Assembly (NCBI GenBank): GCA_039030555.1
Contig: JBCCDY010000017.1
Coordinates: 1 to 64,000 of the forward strand
Length of the DNA: 64,000 bases
Source: JBCCDY01 sp039030555
Lineage (GTDB): Bacteria > Bacteroidota > Bacteroidia > Cytophagales > Cyclobacteriaceae
Reading direction: 5' to 3'
Shown: positions 36,037 to 45,316 of the stretch, piece after piece
Layout: each line of letters starts with the position of its first letter
How positions within the stretch are numbered: position 1 is the first letter of the stretch
Notes under the pieces: model-generated
What the model was told of the DNA's origin: nothing
Databases searched by the model: none
Seen by the model: the letters and a program-made list of their open reading frames with translations, nothing else
Translations under genes and position numbers: made by a program

Positions 36037-39000
36037 CTAATCATCAATAAGAAGAACTCGACCTGTTTTGATTGATTCCCCTTCTTCGCTAATCAATAGG
36101 TAATACATTCCTTCTGGTGCCCTGCCTCCCAACGGTAGATTCCCATCCCACTCCAGTTTCTTGGTTCCTGAAGAAACCCATATTCTTTGCACAAGCTTGC
36201 CATTGATATCCAAAATAGAAACAATGGCATTTTTCAATAAGGGTTTTTCAAAGGAAATAAATACAGCTTTTTTAGATGGATTAGGATAAATACTCAAAAA
36301 ATCGCTTTCTATTGACTCTGAAGAACCCGTAATAATCGTAACCCTAAAGTTTTGCTCTATCTGATTTTGCTTTACATCCTCAAACGTTATGAATTCGGGC
36401 TCCACAATATAGTTTTCAGGCACAACTGGCCTTATTTCTCCTGACCATGCCAGAGGTACTTTAGCTTCAAAATAACCATCAGAATTGGTCATTAGGACTT
36501 CAGAAAAACCTTCTATGTTTATGTTGGCCATAGGCTCATTATCAATAGTTGATACTCTACCTGAAACAAGAAACTCAGGAACTATGTAAACTCCTAAAAA
36601 GTCTATGTTACGCAGGTTCGAATTAAGGTTATCAATCGAAAATTCCAATGGGTCAAACGTATAGTTTTCAAAAGTTGGTTTTGCCACTCCTGACCAGCCC
36701 GCTGGCAATTCAACACTGTAAAAGCCGTTTACATCAGTAGTTACTTCTCTTGGAAAACCGGATAGATCCACTCCTTCTAATGGCTCCTCAGAATCGTCTA
36801 ATACCGTTCCTGAAACCATATAAAGGCCAATAAAGGTCGATATGAAATCGGTATTCAATAAATCTTCAGAAAGACTCTCTATCGTTATAAACTCAGGGAA
36901 AAAAGAGTAATCTTCTAATGTTGGCCGTATCTCTCCTGACCATCCTTGAGACAATTCAATACTATAAAAGCCATTCGCATTAGTAATTACCTCAGTTGGA
37001 AGTCCAGATATATTCACTCCTTCTAATGGAGTATCGGAACCATCTGTAACTGTTCCTGAAATGGTATATAAGCCGATAAACGTTCCAACGAAATCTTTAT
37101 TAAGCTCGTCCTGATTTAGGTTTTCTACAGTAATAACCTCAGGAGTAAAAGAGTAGTCTTCTAGTAGTGGTTGTATCTCTCCTGACCACCCCATGGGTAA
37201 TTCTATGTTATAAAATCCATTTCCATCAGTAACTACTTCTGATGGAAATCCAGATATATTCACTCCTTCCAACGGAACTCCCTCGCTATCTAAAATTGCT
37301 CCGGATACCTCATATCCAGTATCTGTAATGATATATGTTATCTTCAGTTCACTAAAAAAAATTCTATTCGTTTCGGACACAAATATAGTCACCGTATCAG
37401 TGTAAGCACTATCTATGTAAGCAGGCATAGCATTTAACCAAACTGTGCCGTTTATAATTTCAACATCTGTCATCAAACCTCCCTGGTTTGATACGTCCCA
37501 AGTAAGTTGATCAGGTAACAGAAAATCATCTGTTACATAATCCGATATTGCTAGAGGCTCAAAAGATTGTGTTCCTTTAAGTATAAGTTGATCAGGTACA
37601 TCACTTACTTGAGGAGGTGTATTACTAGGTTCATAAATAAGCATAATTTGCTGTGATGATACGCCTCCCTCTTGGTCTCTAACTTCAACGTCAAATGATA
37701 TATTAAAAGAGGTGTCCTGACAAGAGAATAAAAATGCGTCAAGAGTTTTATTGAAACCTATGTCTTGAACTGCAACAAAAATATTACGGTCTAGAAAGCC
37801 AATGGTGTCTTGCGAATCAATAGAGAAGCTGAGGTCATTTATTGAGTTAAAATCATCAGAAACATAAGTTTCCAAATGAGAAAGTGAACTATAAATCCTG
37901 GAACTATCACAGTCAAGGCTTAGACCGGGAATTACATCATCAAAGTTTAAATATATTGGAGGAACAGGGTTAAAAACCGGCGGTTCGTTGGCTTCACTAA
38001 TTATAGTGATTCTCATAGTCCTGGTGGTAATATTCCCTTGTTCATCCTCAACCGAAATGCTTAAGGAATCCGTACCTAGCCAGTTAGGGTCTTTAAGGTT
38101 TAAAGTCAGCCATTCGGAATTAGAAGTAGATAATCTATCAATAGTAAAGTGGGTAGTTTCTATGGGAATTGTCCATGATAAATCTTCATAATTGGTATAA
38201 TCATCTGATGCAAAAACTGTAATTCGTTGTATGGAATCACTCCTGAATCGTTGGTTATTTGCACTCAAAGTAGGAGCCCGGTTTAAACCAATCACTCTTA
38301 TTTCCTCACTTTTCAATTCAAGACCTGATAAATTTGGGTGTGTTACTTTAGCGAAAAATACACCCCCATCTTCCATAGGATCGAACTCAGGAATTAGCAT
38401 TTCAATACCTTCGCTCACAAATTCTGGCGCATCCCTTGATCCTACGGAAGAAAGCCGAAACCATTCAACTGATGCTCCTGAGAGCGGAACATAATTTTCC
38501 ACCGTCACGCTTACATCTTCTCCAACTTCAGGTATCATGATCTCGTTACTACCTATCAGTTGCTGAGGGTTAAACTCAAATGAGGTTCTGGCTGAAACGA
38601 GAAGGGAGAAAATAGGATCAATATCCTTTAGTTCAAATTGATTTCCCGTTAGATCTATGCTAAGAGGAACTCTCCCAGCAGCACCTAACGATATTTCTCC
38701 TGACAGATTATTATCGCTAATATTGATTCCCCTCCTGTTATTAGCAAAAAGAGCTTCAGGTACAGGTCCTGACAAGTTATTTTCTGAAAGGTCTATTTCA
38801 AGAAGATTTGGTAATTCGAGAATGGATAAGGGAAATTCGGTAAGCTTATTACTTCCAAGCGCCACTCTTCTGAGCGATATCATTTGACCCAAATCTGGAA
38901 TGATGTAAAGTTCACCGAAAGACGCCTTTAGTACTTCAAGGTTTGTTAGTCCATTAAATGAAATTGGAAGTTCGATAAATTGATTGCCATCAAGATTTAA

Positions 39001-39732
39001 CTCTTTCAGTTTTTTTAAATTTCCGAGTTCGTCCGGTAGATTAGATAGTTTACAACTCCATAAGCTTAATCTTGTTAGGTTGGTTAGATTTCCAATAGTA
39101 GCGGGTACCTCCCCAATAGGGCTAAAGCTAGCAGATAACGATTCGAGAGAGTCCAGAATAGGAAGATTTAAATCGGTCAATGAATGATTTGAATCAACAT
39201 TTAAGATTTTTAAAGCTCTTAAGCCGCTTAAATCCGGTAAGCTCTTAAAATTATTATCAGATAAAGAAAGTAACTCTAGTTTAACAAGATTATTAATCTC
39301 TATGGGTAAATCATTCAACTTATTAAGTCCAAAATGAAGGTTCTTTAAGTTGCTAATTTCACCTATATCCTTGCAGATATGCTTTAACCCCAAACCTATG
39401 AGAAATAGCCCCTCGAATTCTTCCAACTCTGAGAGTGTTCCAAATAAGCTCGGTAAGGAATCTCTCTCAAAACCCATTTGATCAGCTCTGATAGACCAAT
39501 TTTTAAGCCTTCCAACAGGGCCTGGTCCCCATCCTATTCCCTGCCATGTTCTGGCAGGTTGACTTGAATCCCAAAGTTCAGGCCACCCTATAGCCTGAAG
39601 CTCATTATGAAACTCCGTAATAAACAAGGAATCCTGTTGATTTACAGGTAAATAGACGAAACTTAAAGCATTTGATATACTTAAAAAAAAGCAAGAGCTA
39701 AAAGCTAGAATAGTGATTTTATATCTGGTCAT
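36037..39732 (-). CDS. large secreted LRR/cadherin-like/repeat protein with T9SS type A sorting domain
   Basis: About 1231 residues from ATG 39732 (a TTG three codons upstream is in frame). A signal peptide is followed by LRRs of the LRR_4/8 type (about 60-370: LPxEIxxLxxLExLxLxxN). Several Ig/cadherin-like segments follow (about 410-800: SVEDEQGNITTRTM, EVRDQEGGVSSQ). Then come four carboxypeptidase-regulatory-like repeats of about 82 residues (809-1137) and a C-terminal sorting domain (LSIYPNPSKKAVFISFE ... GMYYLLIS) that directs export by type IX secretion. The gene is convergent with the GAF receptor. It is a surface or secreted adhesin-like protein; ligand unknown. Confidence 0.88.
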   Translation of the reverse strand: MTRYKITILAFSSCFFLSISNALSFVYLPVNQQDSLFITEFHNELQAIGWPELWDSSQPARTWQGIGWGPGPVGRLKNWSIRADQMGFERDSLPSLFGTLSELEEFEGLFLIGLGLKHICKDIGEISNLKNLHFGLNKLNDLPIEINNLVKLELLSLSDNNFKSLPDLSGLRALKILNVDSNHSLTDLNLPILDSLESLSASFSPIGEVPATIGNLTNLTRLSLWSCKLSNLPDELGNLKKLKELNLDGNQFIELPISFNGLTNLEVLKASFGELYIIPDLGQMISLRRVALGSNKLTEFPLSILELPNLLEIDLSENNLSGPVPEALFANNRRGINISDNNLSGEISLGAAGRVPLSIDLTGNQFELKDIDPIFSLLVSARTSFEFNPQQLIGSNEIMIPEVGEDVSVTVENYVPLSGASVEWFRLSSVGSRDAPEFVSEGIEMLIPEFDPMEDGGVFFAKVTHPNLSGLELKSEEIRVIGLNRAPTLSANNQRFRSDSIQRITVFASDDYTNYEDLSWTIPIETTHFTIDRLSTSNSEWLTLNLKDPNWLGTDSLSISVEDEQGNITTRTMRITIISEANEPPVFNPVPPIYLNFDDVIPGLSLDCDSSRIYSSLSHLETYVSDDFNSINDLSFSIDSQDTIGFLDRNIFVAVQDIGFNKTLDAFLFSCQDTSFNISFDVEVRDQEGGVSSQQIMLIYEPSNTPPQVSDVPDQLILKGTQSFEPLAISDYVTDDFLLPDQLTWDVSNQGGLMTDVEIINGTVWLNAMPAYIDSAYTDTVTIFVSETNRIFFSELKITYIITDTGYEVSGAILDSEGVPLEGVNISGFPSEVVTDGNGFYNIELPMGWSGEIQPLLEDYSFTPEVITVENLNQDELNKDFVGTFIGLYTISGTVTDGSDTPLEGVNISGLPTEVITNANGFYSIELSQGWSGEIRPTLEDYSFFPEFITIESLSEDLLNTDFISTFIGLYMVSGTVLDDSEEPLEGVDLSGFPREVTTDVNGFYSVELPAGWSGVAKPTFENYTFDPLEFSIDNLNSNLRNIDFLGVYIVPEFLVSGRVSTIDNEPMANINIEGFSEVLMTNSDGYFEAKVPLAWSGEIRPVVPENYIVEPEFITFEDVKQNQIEQNFRVTIITGSSESIESDFLSIYPNPSKKAVFISFEKPLLKNAIVSILDINGKLVQRIWVSSGTKKLEWDGNLPLGGRAPEGMYYLLISEEGESIKTGRVLLIDD
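36330..37316 (-). repeat. four tandem ~82-residue carboxypeptidase-regulatory-like repeats within the T9SS protein
   Basis: Four similar units, each starting VSG or ISG (for example YTISGTVTDGSDTPLEGVNI), each with NGFYxxELPxGWSGE and a closing DYSFxPEFITIE-type segment. The first two are closest; the third and fourth are more diverged. This points to tandem duplication of one module. Confidence 0.75.
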
Positions 39733-39907
39733 ATCTTTCAAAAAATACTGGTCAATTCTACACTAACTCGATAATGATATCATACTTAGTTTTAATTATA
39801 TTCCGATTTATAGCTGCGTATTTGTAATAAAGACATCAATAATCAAATAAACACTTATAAAATCAGATAAATTTTTAATATATAATTAGATATCTAAATC
39901 AATCAGG

Positions 39908-40372
39908 ATGAATCCAATGCTCGCAAACCTTAATTTCATCGCTTTTAAGTTGTTTTCAATAGCTTTTTTTTTATGTAACACCGTTGTTGCACAAACTTAC
40001 TTTTCATTCGACCATCAAGCACTTATCGTTAAAGATTTGGAGGAAAGTGTGAATTTCTATACAGAGATACTGGGAGCAAATAAAATAGAAGATCCAACAG
40101 GAAACCCTGCTATTGATTGGGTTGAATTCATGGATGGTACACAGATGCATTTCATCGAAAATCAAACTTTTCAACTAGAACCAAACAAAAGCATACACTT
40201 TGCATTCAAGACCAACAACTTGGAAAACCTAATGAAAGAACTCAGGGAAAAGAAAATTCATTTTGAAAATTGGCCAGGTGAAAAGAACATTTCCAACACC
40301 CGACCTGATGATGTACTTCAAATCTATCTTCAAGACCCGAATGGCTACTGGATTGAAGTTAATGATAACTAA
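39908..40372 (+). CDS. exported VOC-family (glyoxalase-like) protein
   Basis: 154 residues. The N terminus (FKLFSIAFFLCNTVVAQT) is a signal peptide. One VOC/glyoxalase fold of about 125 residues follows: FDHQALIVKDLEESVNFYTE, then FMDGTQMHFIEN, and the end LQDPNGYWIEVNDN with the conserved ligand Glu. Candidate metal ligands are His in FDHQAL, His in the MHFIE segment and Glu in WIEV. VOC members are lyases, dioxygenases or resistance proteins; substrate is not predictable. Export is unusual for the family but seen in Bacteroidota. Confidence 0.82.
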   Translation: MNPMLANLNFIAFKLFSIAFFLCNTVVAQTYFSFDHQALIVKDLEESVNFYTEILGANKIEDPTGNPAIDWVEFMDGTQMHFIENQTFQLEPNKSIHFAFKTNNLENLMKELREKKIHFENWPGEKNISNTRPDDVLQIYLQDPNGYWIEVNDN

Positions 40373-40381
40373 TAAGTTACA

Positions 40382-41242
40382 TTAATTTTGAGTAGCTATG
40401 ATAAGATAATTGCCTTTTCTCCAAAAAGCATCGGCATCTTTAATTATTAGCTTCTCGAATGATTCGCCGTCTTTCTTGATTTCATAAGAAGCTTCAGGGT
40501 GCGAACTGATTAGTTCGTGCTTCTTCGCCTGAATAATGATTTCTTTAGTTTCATCTTTTCTAATCTGTTTGAACAACTCTGCAGGGGCATCAGCATTTAT
40601 TACTTTTACTCTTCCAAGTCCAATAAAGCCACCTTCTTTTTCAATTACACCCATATTTTTCAATTCTTTTGTGGATGCTATAACGTAATGTGCTCTATTT
40701 AATATCGACTCAAGTTCTTTTGAATGAGCCTGTTCCAATTCATAAAGATTTTCCAAAATGTTATACTGATCGCCTAATTTTTCAATTTCTTCATCTTTGT
40801 GGAGAATTTGACTGATCAGACGTTTTACTTCTTCATCTAACTCTAAAAGCTCTTCACTTTTTCCTTTATTGTCTATTCTCAGCTTCTTAAGTGAGCCATC
40901 CAGCGTCAATATTTTTAATCTGCTGTTCTCCATAAGCATTTTGATATTCTGTAGCCTTGCTTTTATTTTCTCGCTTACATCTTTGTTGTTTTTTAACTCC
41001 TTATTAAGGCTAGCAATACCCTTTTGATCGGAATCTATATCGGCGAAGTTTTTTTCGATCTCGTCAATAAAGCTTTTGTAGCCCTCAATAGATGCTGTCA
41101 AACTTGTTTTACCTTGTTTTAAAGCATCATTTTCTTCAGTCAATCTTTGGACTTCAGCTCGAAGCTCTTTATTCTCCTTTTTCGTTCCGCATGAAAAGCC
41201 AATCAAGGCGATCAGTAGGAATACTTTCAATATAGTTTTCAT
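40382..41242 (-). CDS. coiled-coil lipoprotein
   Basis: 286 residues. The N terminus FLLIALIGFSCGTKKE has a lipobox with Cys18. A long coiled coil (about 25-170; ENKELRAEVQRLTEENDALK) is followed by VIASTKELKNMGVIEKEGGF and a globular C-terminal end (KKDGESFEKLIIKDADAFWR). The C-terminal part resembles the end of Cbp1/DUF-type Bacteroidota envelope proteins, but I cannot name the family. It is convergent with the VOC gene, 9 bases apart. Probably periplasmic and anchored to a membrane. Confidence 0.75.
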   Translation of the reverse strand: MKTILKVFLLIALIGFSCGTKKENKELRAEVQRLTEENDALKQGKTSLTASIEGYKSFIDEIEKNFADIDSDQKGIASLNKELKNNKDVSEKIKARLQNIKMLMENSRLKILTLDGSLKKLRIDNKGKSEELLELDEEVKRLISQILHKDEEIEKLGDQYNILENLYELEQAHSKELESILNRAHYVIASTKELKNMGVIEKEGGFIGLGRVKVINADAPAELFKQIRKDETKEIIIQAKKHELISSHPEASYEIKKDGESFEKLIIKDADAFWRKGNYLIIATQN

Positions 41243-41805
41243 GATTATCGATTTGGTTTATTCCTACTTATAAAACCCATAATTTTAATCCTTAGTTCTT
41301 TTTTCATCTTGTCCGTATAGAATAAAAAAAGACTTAAAATTATTAGCTGAAGTGAGAAATCGTCGGATTTCTGGTTAGTTATTTTACAGGTAATTAAGCA
41401 ATTGTTAGGCTCTTAATATCAAGGGCGGCATTGAATTAAATTTTAATTAGACTTAATCTGCATTCAATTCCATTTTGTTCCATATTTAAAGGAATGCACC
41501 CTCCTTTCTAATTCCGAAATAAACTTTCTTCTTGTTCATACGGCCCTTCTATTTTTTTAGCTAACGTCATTTAGATGGGTTCCCAGATAGCCATTGGTCG
41601 TGCCCTCACGGTTCACAATCATACCTTGAAGATTGGTGAGGACACCAAACTTGACAGCTTTGTTATTACCAGACCTTTCCTTTGCCTAATCGATTTTGCA
41701 ATTCGCTCTTTTCGTAGATGCCCACCCCATGTCGTTTTTAACAATTTTCATTCTACACTTGATACTCGTTAAACTGACATATTATCAAACCTCAAGCTTT
41801 GCTCT
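41243..41805. other. 563-bp gap with a possible decayed gene
   Basis: No intact gene. On the minus strand a frame of about 43 codons closes with NNKAVKFGVLTNLQGMIVNR and GTTNGYLGTHLNDVS before a TAA near 41566. It has no start codon of its own and reads like the tail of a degraded gene, possibly a transposase. A plus-strand frame at 41575-41772 overlaps it and resembles nothing known. The family is not recognised. Confidence 0.35.
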
Positions 41806-44202
41806 TTAATCAGCCTTTAAAACTTTAATAAGGTTTGCTACCCCAATTCTTAAAACCTGAATATATATAACGCTCAAAAGGCATATAAACAGCAAAACCG
41901 TTGAGATACCAAAACAAAGACCATTAATCTCAATATGGTAAGCATAGCTTTCAAGCCATGAATTACCAAAATACCATATTAGAGGTGTGGCGATAATGAA
42001 ACTAATCAATATCAGTTTTAAATAGTCTTTCGCTAACAAGCTTACCATATTGTGAAAACTGGCTCCCATAACTTTATGAATGGCTAATTCTTTTAACCTT
42101 TTTTCAACTATAAAGGAAATAAGCCCAAAGAGCCCTAAGAAAGCAATTATGATTGATGAAATAGTAAAGATGCTCATCAGCAGCTTCTGTTTTTGTTCTG
42201 CCTGATACGTTTTTTCTACTTCTTCATCCATAAAACTCAGAACAAAAGGATGCTCCGGAAATATTTGATTCCACGCTAGTTCAATATCCTGTCTAAGCTG
42301 CTTAACATTATCCGTTTTGGTTTTAATAATTACGTTTTGAAGCCAAATTGGTTCATAGGTAAATATCGTTGGGTCGATAGCCGTTTTTAGTCCTTCCTGA
42401 TGAAAATCTTTTACTACTCCGACCACAGGGCCAAATCCTAAAGTTAACCCTCCTATCGACCAATTGATTTCCTGGTTTAGAGCCTCAGAAACGTCTGACC
42501 ACCCTAAAGCTTTTAAAGCGCTTTCATTCAGAAGATATTCTCTCCGTTTAGTTTGAAGGAATTCCATAAAATCCTGATTTGCTTTAGCCTGTACACTCTT
42601 TAGGTCTTCCGACAGTTTTCTTCCAGCGATTAGTTCAAGGCCAAGGACTTCAAGCCCATTGATATCCATTACCTGGATATCTGCTGTTTTGGTATCATCA
42701 ACTGGTTGGCCTTTAACTCTAACTTGCCCTTCGTCCTTAATAGCTACTGTAGGAAGCTCCATAACTGCTGTAACTTCTTCAACTCCTGGAATTTGAATAA
42801 GCTTGGTTTTCAACGTTTCATACGAATTGTTTAGTGGTGATTGGAAATCTCTGATGGCCAATAGATTGTCTTTCTCAAACCCTAAATCTCTATTGATAAT
42901 GTAATTGAATTGCCTGTTAACGATAATTGTTGAAGACAGTAAGCCCATCACAATTATGAACTGTAACCCCAAAAGAATTTTTCTAAGCTGCGTACCCTGA
43001 AATTGGTTCCCAACTTTCCCTGTTAAAGCGAAAACAGGCTTTAACTTTGCAACTAATTGGATGGGGTAAAAGCCCGAAAGTATAGTAATTATCAAGGCAG
43101 TAAGCACAAGAAATAAAAGAGTATGGCTCCAATAAATTCTTAGGTCATTGCCTATCACCTCCTCAAGCTTATTGAATACAGTTAAAAGTAGTAAGACCGA
43201 TAGTACAATGCTTAGTAAAGTCGTAAGAAAAGACTCGAGCAAAACATCAACTTTGATTCTATGGTTGTTTGCTCCAATGAGCTGTTTTATTCCCCAACTT
43301 TTTGATTGGTTAACTGATTTTAAGGTATTGAGGTTAGCGAAATTTATTCCGGCGACAACTACCAATAATATAGTCACAATCAGAAAAAGGATTACATAAT
43401 CATAGCTACCGTTGGGTACGATCTCTCTACTTAAATCTGAATGCAAATGAATATTATTCAAGGGTTGAAATGAGACCGAAAGATATTCCTCATTCTCCGG
43501 ATCATTTTGACTTATGAAAGCAGGAATCTTTTTCTCAAGGTCATCTATCGAAGAATTTTCTTTAATCAGAATATAAGTGTAAGCCCACCCTACGCGCTCT
43601 TCTTCGGAATTAATTGAACTTAAAAAAGTAATTGGAAGGTGCGACTGTGCAGGTGGATCCTGAATTATACCTGTCACCTGATAATCTTCTTTTCTTTCTT
43701 GATCTAAAATAGTTATCGTCCTTCCCATGGGATTATCCTTTCCAAAGTATTTTAATGCTGTCGCCTGAGTTAAGACCACTGAATTTGGTTTGTTCAAAGC
43801 TGATTCAGGGTCACCTCGAATAAACTCAAAATTAAAAACTGAAAATATCTCGGAATCTACGGCATAGGCAAACTCTTCACGGAACTTTTGCCCATCTACT
43901 AAAATATTCCTGGGACGAAACGATTGAAAACGGATCAACTCCTCAACTTCAGGAAAAACACTTGGAAATTCATTTACCCAGGTTTGGTTCATCCTTGCCC
44001 AATGGATATCATAATCCGAATTGTTAAACCTGTAAGTGACCCTAAAAATACGATCGGCTTTAGAAAAGTGAGTTTCAAAGTTTAACTCGTTAATAATATA
44101 TGTTACTGAGCAAAGAGCTAATGTGATTGCCACAGTAAGACCAAAAATATTGATCAGGTTTATAAAGAGATGTTTTTTGAAAGTCCTTATGAAGAGTTTC
44201 AT
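41806..44202 (-). CDS. ABC transporter permease, duplicated MacB/FtsX type
   Basis: 798 residues. Two MacB-type halves: an N-terminal membrane segment (FINLINIFGLTVAITLALCS), a periplasmic MacB_PCD domain (about 45-240), a first FtsX block (about 270-410), a second periplasmic domain, and a final FtsX block ending near 798 (HKVMGASFHNMVSLLAKDYL). This 800-residue layout is common in Bacteroidota and is often paired with a LytTR regulator, as here with the divergent gene. The conserved IxxLKxHKVMGA type element contacts the ATPase. No ATPase gene adjoins it. Substrate unknown. Confidence 0.88.
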   Translation of the reverse strand: MKLFIRTFKKHLFINLINIFGLTVAITLALCSVTYIINELNFETHFSKADRIFRVTYRFNNSDYDIHWARMNQTWVNEFPSVFPEVEELIRFQSFRPRNILVDGQKFREEFAYAVDSEIFSVFNFEFIRGDPESALNKPNSVVLTQATALKYFGKDNPMGRTITILDQERKEDYQVTGIIQDPPAQSHLPITFLSSINSEEERVGWAYTYILIKENSSIDDLEKKIPAFISQNDPENEEYLSVSFQPLNNIHLHSDLSREIVPNGSYDYVILFLIVTILLVVVAGINFANLNTLKSVNQSKSWGIKQLIGANNHRIKVDVLLESFLTTLLSIVLSVLLLLTVFNKLEEVIGNDLRIYWSHTLLFLVLTALIITILSGFYPIQLVAKLKPVFALTGKVGNQFQGTQLRKILLGLQFIIVMGLLSSTIIVNRQFNYIINRDLGFEKDNLLAIRDFQSPLNNSYETLKTKLIQIPGVEEVTAVMELPTVAIKDEGQVRVKGQPVDDTKTADIQVMDINGLEVLGLELIAGRKLSEDLKSVQAKANQDFMEFLQTKRREYLLNESALKALGWSDVSEALNQEINWSIGGLTLGFGPVVGVVKDFHQEGLKTAIDPTIFTYEPIWLQNVIIKTKTDNVKQLRQDIELAWNQIFPEHPFVLSFMDEEVEKTYQAEQKQKLLMSIFTISSIIIAFLGLFGLISFIVEKRLKELAIHKVMGASFHNMVSLLAKDYLKLILISFIIATPLIWYFGNSWLESYAYHIEINGLCFGISTVLLFICLLSVIYIQVLRIGVANLIKVLKAD

Positions 44203-44263
44203 CTAAAATTTCAAATTTTGGAACAAGTTAGATTAGATGTGTCTTCCAATTAAATCAACTTCC

Positions 44264-44300
44264 GTTAAAAATGGTTAAATATGAAAGTTAATTTACGTTA
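44264..44300. promoter_or_regulatory. GTTA direct repeats, candidate LytTR binding region
   Basis: Four GTTA direct repeats start at 44264, 44274, 44287 and 44297, spaced 10, 13 and 10 bases, so the first and third, and the second and fourth, are each 23 bases apart. LytTR proteins bind short direct repeats near this spacing. A further GTTA lies at 44227. The block sits in the 151-base divergent promoter between the permease and the LytTR gene. Confidence 0.4.
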
Positions 44301-44353
44301 ACCCGGTCTGATGGACCTGAATTCATTCAATTCATTAGGTTTTGATATAAGTT

Positions 44354-45220
44354 ATGGCTCTTGAAAAAATAAAGTTATTCATAAATGCACCTTTTCCAGA
44401 TTCTTGCGATCTGAATGAAGTAGTAAAAGAGTTCATTCCCATTGCACTATTTGTCAGTGCTTTTCTATTCTTTTTCAGGCCGTTTGGAATACAATATTCT
44501 GAAGGCCCCTTCCTATTAATCTGCTTTGCTTATGGGCTTATTACTTACGTGATCGGTATTGCTTATGAAGTATTTCAACTCTCTGTTCTAAAAATTGATA
44601 AGGAGTCTCCGGAATGGACTTTTGGTAAATGGATCATCAGTACTTTAATATTAGTTCTTTTAATAGCAATTGGTAACTATTTACTCAGCTTCGCTATAGG
44701 AAATAACAATCAACTCAGCTTCTCAAACTTACTGGTGTTTGTTGTATATACGCTCTCTATTGGAATATTTCCCATCGTAATCATGGGATTGATCAGGCAA
44801 TTGAAAAATCAAAAACAAAATGATGTTATAGCCAGTGAAATAAGTGTGCACCATTCAGAGATTGATCCAGTGGAAAAAGGCGAAAGAATAAACATTCCAT
44901 CCCTGAATGAAAATGAAATCCTACAGCTCGACCCAGCAGAGTTGCTCTATTTGGAAGCCATGGAAAATTATGTAGCTGTTCATTATTTAAACGGGGAGGT
45001 ACCAACTAAAAAACTGGTAAGGAACACTCTAAAAGCCGTTTCTGAAGTACTCCCAGAAAATCTATTCCTTCGATGTCATAGATCATTTGTTGTTAATCTG
45101 AGGTTAATTCAAGAGGTAGAAGGCAATGCCCAAGGGCTGAAACTCGGACTTCAAAACGTACGAGAAGCGAAAGTACCTGTTTCAAGGAAGTACATCTCCA
45201 TACTTAAGGAAAGGATATAA
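44354..45220 (+). CDS. LytTR-family membrane-bound transcriptional regulator
   Basis: 288 residues. Four hydrophobic segments (about 25-45, 55-75, 95-117, 125-150) precede a C-terminal LytTR DNA-binding domain (about 185-288) with the marks DPAELLYLEAMENYVAVHYL and FLRCHRSFVVNL and the end VPVSRKYISILKE. No receiver domain is present, so it is not a classical response regulator; it probably responds through its membrane part. Divergent from the large ABC permease, and separated from it by a block of GTTA repeats that may be its own binding sites. Confidence 0.88.
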   Translation: MALEKIKLFINAPFPDSCDLNEVVKEFIPIALFVSAFLFFFRPFGIQYSEGPFLLICFAYGLITYVIGIAYEVFQLSVLKIDKESPEWTFGKWIISTLILVLLIAIGNYLLSFAIGNNNQLSFSNLLVFVVYTLSIGIFPIVIMGLIRQLKNQKQNDVIASEISVHHSEIDPVEKGERINIPSLNENEILQLDPAELLYLEAMENYVAVHYLNGEVPTKKLVRNTLKAVSEVLPENLFLRCHRSFVVNLRLIQEVEGNAQGLKLGLQNVREAKVPVSRKYISILKERI

Positions 45221-45316
45221 CTCCAATAATACCTACCTACTATATTTCAAAACCAACTTGATACTTGTAACCGGTTTCTTTTCAGTAAGTCTAAGTCTTA
45301 ACCAAATCTTATTATT

